The notes under the pieces: generated by a model
What the model saw: the letters and a program-made list of their open reading frames with translations, nothing else
Told to the model about the DNA's origin: nothing
Database searches by the model: none
Shown here: positions 1 through 8,169 of the stretch, one piece after another
How positions within the stretch are numbered: position 1 is the first letter of the stretch
How the letters are laid out: each line of letters opens with the position of its first letter
Position numbers and translations under genes: made by a program
Assembly (NCBI GenBank): GCA_047629355.1
Contig: JBLHWU010000146.1
Coordinates: 1 to 17,004, forward strand
DNA: 17,004 nucleotides
Direction of reading: 5' to 3'
Origin: CAYUNA01 sp047629355
GTDB taxonomy: Bacteria; Bacteroidota; Bacteroidia; Chitinophagales; Saprospiraceae

Positions 1-118
1 CTTTTGACAGAGGATATTTTTTGTTTTTAAAAAAAAACCTTTAATAGTCCTTCTATTGAAGGCATTTTTAAGTTTTTTAAACGGAAAATAGTCCTGTCGA
101 AAAGTGTCGATTATTTAG

Positions 119-1264
119 GGGCACTTACTTACTTGGCTTTTATTCCGAAAATTTGAACCTGGTTTGATTCAAGTTGTAGATAATAACTTTATAGATTCTG
201 ATGATTTTGAGGGCATTGCTAATTTTTTAGCTGAAACCTTTGCACCCCTATCTTCTTCTGCTAAGGAGTATGCATTATATCTGGAAGACAAATTTTCTTT
301 GTATCCAAATTTAGCGATTATGGCGAGTGTTCACGCCGCCGATTTTCAAACGGAAGAAGTCGATTATCCTTCTATTCAACCTCGATTGAGCGTTTTATGG
401 TCTCCAAGAAAGGACTTCCAACTCTCTTTCTCTGGCAGTAAAATGACGCAATTTTTGCACGTTTTAACTTCTTCTGGCAATGGTTTTCCAAATGACATGT
501 GGGTACCTTCAACACGTCAAGCCAAGCCCGAAAATGCGTGGCAGATTTCTACAGCAGCGACTTTAGATTTTAAAGAAAACTGGAAGATAAAATTGAACAG
601 TTATTATAAAATAATGGACAATTTAATCACTTATCAAGATGCTGCGGTCTTGCCCAATTTGTTAGAAAATGACCCGTTTTTTTGGGAAGAGGATGTAACT
701 ACAGGCAAGGGTTTGAGTTATGGCATTGAGTATGGATTGCAAAAAAAACAAGGTAAAACAACAGGAACTTTCGCTTACAATTGGGTTAAAACCTTCCGTC
801 AATTTGAAGGATTAAATAACAATAAAAAATTTCCTTTTCGAAATCATCATGAGCATCATTTTACGCTGTACTTGAAGCATCAATTTAATGCTATTTTTTC
901 TGCAAATTCTATTTTTGAATTTGGGTCAGGACAACAAATAACACTCGTCGAGACAGCCGATGATTTTGCACTAATTGATAATATTACTTCCCTGCCGAAC
1001 GCATTGAGTAAATACAATGATTTTAAACTTCCTGCCTATCATCGATTGGATTTGAATTTGCAAGCTCAATTTGGAAAAAATGCTTTGAAACATCAACTGA
1101 CACTGGGTATTTACAACCTTTACAATCGAAAGAATCCATATTTTATTTATGAATTAAACAATGAATTTTCTCCTGAGGATAATGGCAGAAAGCAGAAAAG
1201 TGCATTGCCGTTATTGCCTACTATTGCCTACTATTGGCTATCAATTGAAGTGAAAATAAGGTGA
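119..1264 (+). pseudogene. 5'-truncated TonB-dependent receptor, C-terminal barrel part
   Basis: This is the C-terminal part of an outer-membrane TonB-dependent receptor of the Bacteroidota type that usually has a carboxypeptidase-like N-terminal domain. The visible family traits are alternating barrel strands, a segment reading EYALYLEDKF near the start, IQPRLSVLWSP and SGNGFPNDMWVPS in the middle, and the NLYNRKNPYF strand near the end. Full-length relatives have roughly 700-900 residues; here about 366-380 remain, with no signal peptide, no plug and no TonB box. The frame is open from 119 (stop at 116-118). The first possible start is a TTG at 164, but receptor-like sequence (KFEPGL) already begins near 149, so that start is probably not real. 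At 1212-1231 a 10-bp tandem duplication shifts the frame and adds an atypical tail. I infer a pseudogene; an assembly error is the main alternative. Confidence 0.75.
1212..1231 (+). repeat. 10-bp tandem duplication that frameshifts the receptor C-terminus
   Basis: The decamer TATTGCCTAC occurs twice in tandem (1212-1221 and 1222-1231), followed by a partial third copy (TATTGGCTA). Ten is not a multiple of three. As read, the protein ends LLPTIAYYWLSIEVKIR with a stop at 1262-1264. Removing one copy gives LLPTIGYQLK and a stop at 1251-1253, which looks much more like the usual end of these receptors. Confidence 0.8.
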
Positions 1265-1463
1265 TAATTAAACATTTTACGATAAAAATTCAATCAAATT
1301 TCCCCAATACTTATATTTTTATTATAAATTTCTATTATACGTATTAATTCAAAACAATATAATAACATTTTTAATATTCTCCATCAAAAATATTTTTAAA
1401 TAAAAAAACAACCGTAATTGTTCTGTTTACTATTCAGGTTTAAAATTATTTTTTAGCTTTATC

Positions 1464-1490
1464 TTAAATTGGTAATATTAACCAATTTAA
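1464..1490. promoter_or_regulatory. Inverted repeat upstream of the ASPIC/UnbV lipoprotein gene
   Basis: Perfect 10-bp arms (TTAAATTGGT at 1464-1473 and ACCAATTTAA at 1481-1490) flank a 7-nt AT-only spacer and end 22 bp before the ATG at 1513. A weak match to the Bacteroidota -7 element (TAGCTTTA against TAnnTTTG) lies just upstream at 1454-1461, so the repeat could be an operator at the transcription start or a leader stem-loop. The rest of the 1265-1512 gap is very AT-rich with nothing else recognisable. The role is inferred. Confidence 0.4.
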
Positions 1491-1512
1491 AGCCTAAATT
1501 AATTTTATTTTA

Positions 1513-4500
1513 ATGAAAAAAGTCGTTCCCTATCTTGTTCTTTTTAGTCTAATTTTTAGTTGTCGAAGCGAACAAAACTCACAAAATTCTTCACAAGAAA
1601 CAAATAACATTCCGACCAAAATTTCAAGCCCGTTATTTCAGCAAATTGATGAGAAATCATCAGGGCTCGATTTCGTCAATGAAGTAATTGATAATGACAT
1701 ATTGAATTATTTCACCTATTTTCATCTATATATGGGCGCAGGAATGGCAACTGGAGATTTAAACAATGACGGGCTACCCGATTTATTCTTTAACAGTAAT
1801 TTAAAGGAGAATAAATTATATTTGAATGAAGGTAATTTAAAATTCGCTGACCAAACTATTTTTTGTAAAATTACTGATAATCAGGGCTTTACAACTGGCG
1901 TAACGATGGTAGATGTTAATAGAGACGGCTGGTTAGACATCTATATTTGTAAGACAGGAAATGCTACTATGCCTAAAAACAACGCCAATCGACTCTACAT
2001 AAATAATGGAAACGCCCCTGAAAACAATCAAATTCCAACCTTTACGGAGCGAGGTGCAGAATACGGTTTGGCAAGTGCGAACAATTCTATTCAAGCCTCC
2101 TTTTTTGATTATGATAAAGATGGAGATTTGGATATGTACCTGATTAATACGCCGGAAGATTTTAGTTTAACTGCCCAAATTTCTCAGATGGATTATATCC
2201 ACAACAATCAAGAACTACGGCAACATCAAGGCTACGACCAATTGTTTAAAAATGAGAATGGAAAATTTGTCGATGTTACTTCGCAAGCAGGTATTTTATC
2301 AGATATAGGCTTTGGTTTGGGTGTTTTGACCGTAGATGTCAATCAGGATGGCTGGACAGATATTTTTGTTGGCAATGATTTTATGACACCCGATTATCTA
2401 TATATTAATCAAAAAAACGGGAAATTCAAAGAGCGAAGTAAGGATTTTTTTCAGCACACCTCTTTTTACAGTATGGGAATGGATATTGCAGATTTGAACC
2501 ATGATGGAATGCAAGACATCTTTGTGCTAGATATGCTACCAGAGGATTATAAGCGCAGTAAAACGGCAATGGAAATGGTGCAACCAAGTACCTTTGAACA
2601 AGCGGTTAAGTGGGGCTATAATCATCAATATATGCACAATAATTTACACCTCAATAATGGTTTTGATAGCTTCAGTGAGGTCGCCCAAATGGCTGGAGTG
2701 CATAAATCTGATTGGAGTTGGTCGGCACTTTTTGGTGATTTTGATTTGGACGGAAACAAGGATTTATACATCACAAATGGGATTCAAAAAGATGTAACCG
2801 AACGGGATTTTAAAGGAAAAATAAAGAAGCGACAACAGGAAAAAGGCAGTAAATTATCCTTTAACCAAATCAAGGATTTAATCCCTTCTGAAAAATTAGC
2901 GAACTTCCTTTATCACAATCAAGGCGACTTAACTTTTAAAAATGTGGCTGCCGAATGGGGACTTGACCAACCTTCTTTTTCAAATGGTTCCGTAGCAGTT
3001 GACTTGGATGCAGATGGGGATTTAGACTTGGTAACTAATAATGTCAATAGTCCTGCTTTCTTATATGAAAACTTGGCTAATGACCTGAATACTAATTATT
3101 TAAACATAAAATTAAAAGGTTCTAAATCAGTTAATTCTTTAAATTCTACTGTTACTTTAAAAGATAAAAATGGTAAAATCCTGCAATCCTGGGAAATGCT
3201 GACAACGCGAGGATATATGTCTTGCGGAGAAGAAATAGCTTATTTTGGCTTAGGTAAATTAGTGACTGTCCCCTTGGTAGAAATTGGTTGGGCAGATGGA
3301 AAAACCAGTCAGCTGACAAACGTAAAATCGAATCAGTTGCTTGAAATTGCTTACGAAACTTCTAACCCCGCTAATGCTAAAGAAAATATTGTCAATCCTC
3401 TATTAAAAAAACAGACTTCGACCCTTTTAAGTCCTCCTTTTGTCCACAAAGAAAACCCCTTCGATGATTATCAAAATCAACGCCTTCTCCCTCATCGACA
3501 ATCTAAAAATGGTCCTTCCGTGTCAGTCGCAGATGTGGATGGAGATGGCTTGGAAGATTTTCTTGTAGGCGGTGCGCATCAACAAACAGCTGTATTGTAT
3601 TTGCAAAATAGTGACGGGAAATTTTCAATAAAAAACACGCCTGATTTTGTTGCTGATCAAAATTTTGAAGACCTTGGTTCTTTGTTTTTTGATGCAGATG
3701 GAGACGGTGATAAAGATTTGTATGTGGTCAGTGGCGGAACAGAATTTAAAGAAAAAACTGCGTATCAGGACCGCATGTATTTCAATGACGGGAAGGGAAA
3801 TTTCAAAAAAGATATGCGCATGATGATAGCAATTGAATCAAGTGGTTCCTGTGTGAAAGCAGCGGATTATGATAAGGATGGCGACTTGGATTTATTTGTG
3901 GGTGGACGGGTTTTACCAGACCAATATCCTTATCCAGCACAAAGTTATTTGTTGAAAAATGAGAATGGACGATTTGTTAATATAACCAATTCTATCGCGC
4001 CAGAACTAAGTAAAATAGGAATGGTCACTTCAGCAATTTGGTCAGATTTTAATAGTGATGGCAATTTAGATTTAATAGTGGTTGGAGAATGGATGAATAT
4101 CGAATTATTTGAAAATCAAGGAAAAAGCTTCACTAAAGTTACCCAAAAATACGGCTTGGAAGAAACGCGAGGCTGGTGGAATCGTATTGTTGAGGTAGAT
4201 TTAGATAATGATGGTGATTTAGATTATGTGGTTGGTAACTTGGGTCTAAATTATAAATTTCACGCTTCCAAAGAAAAACCGTTGAAGATTTATTGCGATG
4301 ATTTTGATAAAAACGGTTCGTATGATGTCATTTTAGCAAAAAATATCAATGAGGAGGATTTTCCCGTTCGTGGGCGCAGTTGTTCGTCTGAACAAATGCC
4401 TTTCATCAAAGATAAATTTCCAACTTTCGGGGAATTTGCGGATGCCGATTTGTCTGATATTTACGGGGAACAAAACTTGAACGCTGCCCTTAGTTATCAG

Positions 4501-4869
4501 GCGCAACTATTTGAGTCTGTTATTTTGAGAAATAATAATGGCGCATTTTCAATTGAAAAATTACCAAGGACTGCCCAGGTATCTCCTATTAATGGTATTG
4601 TATCAGCAGATTTTAATCAGGATGGAAAAATAGATTTACTGGTTGCTGGCAATCATTACGGTGCGGAAGTAGAGACAACGCGGGCAGATGCGGGTATTGG
4701 ATTGTTATTGACTGGAAATGGTCGTGATTTCTTTCCAACGGTAGTCAAAGAAAGTGGTTTTTTTGCCGATAAAGATGTGAAAGATTTAGTAAAAATTCAA
4801 TTGGCTAATGGACTAGTGGGAATCATTGTAGTGAATAACAATGAAGCCCTGGAAATCTTTGCTTTTTAG
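1513..4869 (+). CDS. FG-GAP/VCBS repeat lipoprotein with ASPIC/UnbV domain
   Basis: This is a 1118-residue predicted lipoprotein. Residues 1-16 form a short hydrophobic signal and C17 is the likely lipidated cysteine (IFSC, a loose lipobox). Fourteen loops of the form DxDxDGxxD, or close variants, start at about residues 82, 134, 199, 275, 327, 409, 497, 674, 727, 785, 845, 896, 930 and 1033. They are typical of calcium-binding FG-GAP (VCBS) beta-propeller blades. An ASPIC/UnbV domain (about 527-614) sits between the two propeller-like blocks. CRTAC1-like families have the same parts, and in Bacteroidota long versions of this kind are common near SusC/TonB receptor genes; the upstream neighbour here is a broken TonB receptor. 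The function is unknown; surface binding or adhesion is a guess from the fold. No Shine-Dalgarno sequence precedes the start, as is usual in this phylum. Confidence 0.9.
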   Translation: MKKVVPYLVLFSLIFSCRSEQNSQNSSQETNNIPTKISSPLFQQIDEKSSGLDFVNEVIDNDILNYFTYFHLYMGAGMATGDLNNDGLPDLFFNSNLKENKLYLNEGNLKFADQTIFCKITDNQGFTTGVTMVDVNRDGWLDIYICKTGNATMPKNNANRLYINNGNAPENNQIPTFTERGAEYGLASANNSIQASFFDYDKDGDLDMYLINTPEDFSLTAQISQMDYIHNNQELRQHQGYDQLFKNENGKFVDVTSQAGILSDIGFGLGVLTVDVNQDGWTDIFVGNDFMTPDYLYINQKNGKFKERSKDFFQHTSFYSMGMDIADLNHDGMQDIFVLDMLPEDYKRSKTAMEMVQPSTFEQAVKWGYNHQYMHNNLHLNNGFDSFSEVAQMAGVHKSDWSWSALFGDFDLDGNKDLYITNGIQKDVTERDFKGKIKKRQQEKGSKLSFNQIKDLIPSEKLANFLYHNQGDLTFKNVAAEWGLDQPSFSNGSVAVDLDADGDLDLVTNNVNSPAFLYENLANDLNTNYLNIKLKGSKSVNSLNSTVTLKDKNGKILQSWEMLTTRGYMSCGEEIAYFGLGKLVTVPLVEIGWADGKTSQLTNVKSNQLLEIAYETSNPANAKENIVNPLLKKQTSTLLSPPFVHKENPFDDYQNQRLLPHRQSKNGPSVSVADVDGDGLEDFLVGGAHQQTAVLYLQNSDGKFSIKNTPDFVADQNFEDLGSLFFDADGDGDKDLYVVSGGTEFKEKTAYQDRMYFNDGKGNFKKDMRMMIAIESSGSCVKAADYDKDGDLDLFVGGRVLPDQYPYPAQSYLLKNENGRFVNITNSIAPELSKIGMVTSAIWSDFNSDGNLDLIVVGEWMNIELFENQGKSFTKVTQKYGLEETRGWWNRIVEVDLDNDGDLDYVVGNLGLNYKFHASKEKPLKIYCDDFDKNGSYDVILAKNINEEDFPVRGRSCSSEQMPFIKDKFPTFGEFADADLSDIYGEQNLNAALSYQAQLFESVILRNNNGAFSIEKLPRTAQVSPINGIVSADFNQDGKIDLLVAGNHYGAEVETTRADAGIGLLLTGNGRDFFPTVVKESGFFADKDVKDLVKIQLANGLVGIIVVNNNEALEIFAF

Positions 4870-4895
4870 AAGTTTATGCACCTTTTAAGTAATCC

Positions 4896-4921
4896 TAGCG
4901 ACGAAACTGGCTTCATCGCTA
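4896..4921 (+). terminator. Hairpin after the ASPIC/UnbV gene, possible terminator
   Basis: TAGCGACGAA (4896-4905) and TTCATCGCTA (4912-4921) pair over 10 bp with one mismatch and a 6-nt loop, starting 27 bp after the stop codon. No T-run follows, so it may be a 3'-end stabilising stem or a weak terminator. Confidence 0.35.
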
Positions 4922-4996
4922 ACCAATTATACGTGCTTTTCATAAACAAAACATTCCCTCTTTTCAAAAACATGAACAATTATGGGAATATTTGTT

Positions 4997-5004
4997 TAAT
5001 TTTG
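4997..5004 (+). promoter_or_regulatory. Possible Bacteroidota -7 element upstream of ygiQ
   Basis: TAATTTTG fits the Bacteroidota -7 consensus TAnnTTTG. No convincing -33 TTTG lies at the usual spacing, and such octamers arise by chance in AT-rich DNA. It would give a leader of about 115 nt that includes the inverted repeat at 5071-5095. Confidence 0.2.
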
Positions 5005-5070
5005 TAGCCAATTTGGAAAAAAGTTGAGAAAAGGAAGAATTGGTCATTGAAAGAACACAAGTAAGAAGCG

Positions 5071-5095
5071 TACAAAAGTTGTTGAAACTTTTGTA
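5071..5095. promoter_or_regulatory. Perfect inverted repeat in the ygiQ upstream region
   Basis: TACAAAAGTT (5071-5080) and AACTTTTGTA (5086-5095) are perfect 10-bp arms around a 5-nt loop (GTTGA). The repeat ends 33 bp before the ATG at 5129. It is suited to be either a dimeric-repressor operator or a leader stem-loop; the sequence does not decide between them. Confidence 0.4.
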
Positions 5096-5128
5096 TTCTA
5101 TGCAAAATCAGCAGAAAAGAGGACAAAC

Positions 5129-7066
5129 ATGATAAATTTAGACGTAGTTAACAATCAGCCAAACCTATTGGATTGGATGCCCATCACGATGAAGGAAGTC
5201 GAGTTGAGAGGATGGAAGGATTTGGATGTGGTCATCATTTCAGGAGATTCGTATGTGGACCACCCTGCCTTTGGGTCGGCGGTAATTGGGCGGATTTTGG
5301 AGAGTGAAGGATTGCGAGTAGCCTTAGTGCCTCAACCGAATTGGCAAGATGATTTGCGGGATTTCAAGAAATTCGGCGCGCCTAAATTATTCTTTGGCGT
5401 AACCTCTGGCTGCATGGATTCAATGGTGAATCACTACACCGCTTCCAAGCGAAGACGCTCAACGGATGCATACACAGCGGGTGGTACCGCCAATCACCGA
5501 CCAGATTATGCAGCGACTGTTTATACCAAAATTTTAAAGAAATTATATCCAGATGTTCCCGTTTTGATTGGGGGAATTGAGGCATCTTTACGGCGAGTGA
5601 CGCATTATGATTATTGGTCGGATAAATTGTTTCCAACCATTTTAGAAGATTCTGGCGCCGATATGTTGGTGTATGGAATGGGAGAAATGCCCTTGCGAGA
5701 ATTGGTTCGTTTGATGAAAAAAGGGGTTCCTTTTTCCTCTTTAACCACGATTCCACAAACTTCGGTTTTGCGACCGCAAGAAGAAGGTTTGCCTAAAAAT
5801 AAACAATGGGAAGATCTTGAATTGCATTCGCACGAACGTTGTTTGAAAGATAAAGTAGCCTTTGCCGCCAATTTCAAACACGTCGAACAGCAATCTAACA
5901 AAGTCGACGCAAAACGGATTATTCAGCGGTTAAAAGATAAGAATTGTATCATCAACCCACCCTATCCGCCGATGACGGAGAATGAAATTGATACTTCTTT
6001 TGATTTGCCTTATACACGAACGCCGCATCCAAAATATGCAAAACGTGGTAGCATTCCAGCGTATGAAATGATTAAGTTTTCCATCAATATGCACCGAGGT
6101 TGCTTTGGTGGTTGTAGCTTTTGTACAATTTCGGCGCACCAAGGGAAATTTGTTTCGAGTCGGTCAGAAGAATCCATTTTGAAAGAAGTGGAAAAAGTGA
6201 CGACGATGCCTGATTTCAAAGGCTACATTAGTGACCTTGGTGGGCCGTCGGCGAATATGTACAAAATGAAAGGCAAGGTGCAATCTATTTGTGACCGTTG
6301 TGTTGCGCCTTCGTGTATCCATCCTGTTATTTGTAGCAATTTGGATACTTCCCACAAGCCGATGACAGAATTGTATCGAAAAGTAGATGCCAATCCGAAA
6401 GTTAAAAAAGCCTTTGTTGGTTCAGGGATTCGTTATGATTTATTGGTGGATTCTTATAATAAAAACAACGATGGTAGCTTAGATGAATATATGGAACAAG
6501 TGGTGACGCGACACGTTTGCGGTCGCTTGAAAGTTGCGCCAGAACACACCTCGGATGCGACTTTGAAAATGATGCGAAAGCCAAGTTTCAAGCATTTCCA
6601 TGAGTTCAAAAAGAAGTACGAACATTTCAATAAAAAGAATGATTTGAACCAGCCACTGATACCTTATTTTATCAGTAGTCACCCTGGAAGTACGGAGGAA
6701 GAAATGGCGAACTTGGCAGCAGAAACCAAGGATATGGGTTTCCGTTTAGAACAAGTTCAGGACTTCACACCGACACCAATGACGGTTGCGACAGTTGCTT
6801 ATTATACCGGTGTTCACCCATACACGTTAAAGCCAGTTTATACGGCAAAGACGCAGAATGATAAAAAGAATCAGCATCTATTTTTCTTTTGGCACAAGCG
6901 GGAGAATCATGGAGAGATTAAAGGGAAGTTGGTAGATATGGGTCGTGGCGATTTGATTGACAAATTGATTGGCGAACGTAAGAAATTTCAGAAAAGAGAG
7001 ATTATTAAAGGAAAAATGAAGGAAGAGAAACGAGGGAAGCGAGGGAAAGTTAATCGTCGGAAATAA
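5129..7066 (+). CDS. ygiQ: YgiQ family radical SAM protein
   Basis: This is a 645-residue cytoplasmic radical SAM protein of the YgiQ (UPF0313) family. The N-terminal region (about residues 14-180) holds the family hallmark DVVIISGDSYVDHPAFG and a cobalamin-binding-like fold. The CxxxCxxC cluster for the [4Fe-4S]-SAM centre is C325, C329 and C332, inside the segment MHRGCFGGCSFC. A further group of cysteines, C388, C391, C396 and C402, precedes NLDTSHKPMTELYRK, as in other family members. The C-terminal region after about 540 resembles DUF3362 and ends in a very basic tail rich in Lys and Arg. The family is widespread but its reaction is not established, so none is given. The gene stands alone: 259 bp separate it from the upstream gene and a strong terminator follows. 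ATG at 5129 is preceded by an AG-rich stretch (AAAAGAGGA) that could serve as a weak ribosome-binding site. Confidence 0.95.
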   Translation: MINLDVVNNQPNLLDWMPITMKEVELRGWKDLDVVIISGDSYVDHPAFGSAVIGRILESEGLRVALVPQPNWQDDLRDFKKFGAPKLFFGVTSGCMDSMVNHYTASKRRRSTDAYTAGGTANHRPDYAATVYTKILKKLYPDVPVLIGGIEASLRRVTHYDYWSDKLFPTILEDSGADMLVYGMGEMPLRELVRLMKKGVPFSSLTTIPQTSVLRPQEEGLPKNKQWEDLELHSHERCLKDKVAFAANFKHVEQQSNKVDAKRIIQRLKDKNCIINPPYPPMTENEIDTSFDLPYTRTPHPKYAKRGSIPAYEMIKFSINMHRGCFGGCSFCTISAHQGKFVSSRSEESILKEVEKVTTMPDFKGYISDLGGPSANMYKMKGKVQSICDRCVAPSCIHPVICSNLDTSHKPMTELYRKVDANPKVKKAFVGSGIRYDLLVDSYNKNNDGSLDEYMEQVVTRHVCGRLKVAPEHTSDATLKMMRKPSFKHFHEFKKKYEHFNKKNDLNQPLIPYFISSHPGSTEEEMANLAAETKDMGFRLEQVQDFTPTPMTVATVAYYTGVHPYTLKPVYTAKTQNDKKNQHLFFFWHKRENHGEIKGKLVDMGRGDLIDKLIGERKKFQKREIIKGKMKEEKRGKRGKVNRRK

Positions 7067-7093
7067 GCGCATTTACCTAAAAAATGCAAATCT

Positions 7094-7133
7094 AAAAGCG
7101 GATAACAATTCAACATTGCTATCCGCTTTTTTT
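7094..7133 (+). terminator. Intrinsic terminator after ygiQ
   Basis: Arms 7094-7108 (AAAAGCGGATAACAA) and 7116-7130 (TTGCTATCCGCTTTT) pair over 15 bp with a single mismatch around a 7-nt loop, and the right arm runs into a T7 tract (7127-7133). It starts 27 bp after the ygiQ stop. The A-run on the left arm means it could also stop transcription arriving from the minus-strand DUF4249 gene. The rest of the gap up to 7309 shows nothing recognisable. Confidence 0.85.
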
Positions 7134-7309
7134 ATAAATCCTGTCAATCAGCACTATTCTCAGAATGATTCTAACTTTATTGAGAGAGAGATTTCGTTCC
7201 TAGTTTTTGCTTTAAAAGTGAGATTTATGTTGATATAATGAGCATTTTTAAAGTGAAAAATATGGACTAAATATCCGCTCAAAAATGTAAGATTATTTAT
7301 TTCACGTTC

Positions 7310-8092
7310 CTAAGGAACAACAACCTCAATAAAACTAGTCGTCGTCGCCCCAAAATATCCCAAAGCCCCTTTATCCCAATTCCCCTGCAAATTATCCGGC
7401 GGCCCAATCAACAACCCGCTAATCGTTTGTGCGTTATTTTTTTCTTTAATCGAAGAGAGGTAATCATATTGCCACTTTTCCATTTGCTCAATTTCCACTT
7501 TAAAAACTTCGCTGGAGATAAAAGTGGAGACTTCCGAAAGATAAAGTGTCAAAATTTGTGAAGCGGCCACTTCATTTTTATAAAAAACAGGCGGCGAAAT
7601 TTCAGAACCATTTCTAAAAGTACGAAATAAACAATATAAAGAATCTGCTTTGTTTTTTTGAAAATCAATATACAAAGAAAAAAAATCATTAAGAGTAGTA
7701 TCAATAAATGATATATCTAATAAATCGACTGTTAAAACTGGAATTTTTGCCCTGGTCATAAAGTCTTCTTCGCTTGTTTTTACAGACAATTCATAAGTTT
7801 CTCCTTCTACTCCTTTTAACATATTTCCGTGGTAAAACCCTGGTAATTCTTCTATAAACGTCTCCTCTTCTCCTTCAGAATTCATCAATACAACCGTTGC
7901 ATTTTCTACCCTTGGAAATTCATCAGGTTCTGTCGCATTAACCGTCTTGGTAATTTGAATTCGGGCAATACTGTCTTTTGAAATGCCCCCTTCAATCACA
8001 ATTTTTTCTTCAAAAACTTCCCTCAAATCAACGTTTCGCGTACAGGAGACTCCGAGCAGTAACAGACTGATTATAAGGTAATTACATTTCAT
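7310..8092 (-). CDS. DUF4249 domain-containing lipoprotein
   Basis: This is a 260-residue predicted lipoprotein. It has a hydrophobic signal (residues 3-16) and a lipobox LGVSC, with C17 as the likely lipidated residue. After it come the family traits: VDLREVFEEKIVIEGGIS near the N-terminus, a beta-sandwich-like region with YELSVKTSEEDFMTRAKIPV in the middle, and LLIGPPDNLQGNWDKGALGYFGA near the C-terminus. The last motif is characteristic of DUF4249. In Bacteroidota such genes usually lie beside a TonB-dependent receptor and are thought to act with it at the outer membrane; the function is not defined. Here the neighbour is an ABC exporter on the same strand, 77 bp upstream, with a strong hairpin in that gap. 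Only 20 bp separate the hairpin from the ATG, so the gene has little room for its own promoter. Confidence 0.85.
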   Translation of the reverse strand: MKCNYLIISLLLLGVSCTRNVDLREVFEEKIVIEGGISKDSIARIQITKTVNATEPDEFPRVENATVVLMNSEGEEETFIEELPGFYHGNMLKGVEGETYELSVKTSEEDFMTRAKIPVLTVDLLDISFIDTTLNDFFSLYIDFQKNKADSLYCLFRTFRNGSEISPPVFYKNEVAASQILTLYLSEVSTFISSEVFKVEIEQMEKWQYDYLSSIKEKNNAQTISGLLIGPPDNLQGNWDKGALGYFGATTTSFIEVVVP

Positions 8093-8112
8093 ATTTTAAT
8101 ATCAAAATTTAA

Positions 8113-8144
8113 AGTAGGAGTTACTTTTGAAAGTAACTCCTACT
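8113..8144 (-). terminator. Perfect 15-bp hairpin between permease and DUF4249 genes
   Basis: AGTAGGAGTTACTTT (8113-8127) and its exact reverse complement (8130-8144) are separated by 2 nt. It lies 26 bp after the permease stop, and an AT-rich tail follows on the minus strand. This suits a terminator of the exporter operon, or a processing or attenuation site, since another same-strand gene starts 20 bp later. Confidence 0.6.
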
Positions 8145-8169
8145 CTCATCATCAATCGAATCAATCCTT

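Noticed and set aside
49..62. Short hairpin CCTTC-TATT-GAAGG near the window start
   Set aside because: A 5-bp stem with a broken T-tract could be a terminator of a gene left of the window, but this length is expected by chance.
5382..6682. Several minus-strand open frames inside ygiQ
   Set aside because: Overlap completely with a well-conserved radical SAM gene and overlap each other; no family traits.
7306..7318. Palindrome GTTCCTAAGGAAC over the DUF4249 stop codon
   Set aside because: Only 6-bp arms with a 1-nt centre, no T-run on either side; too short to call a terminator or site.
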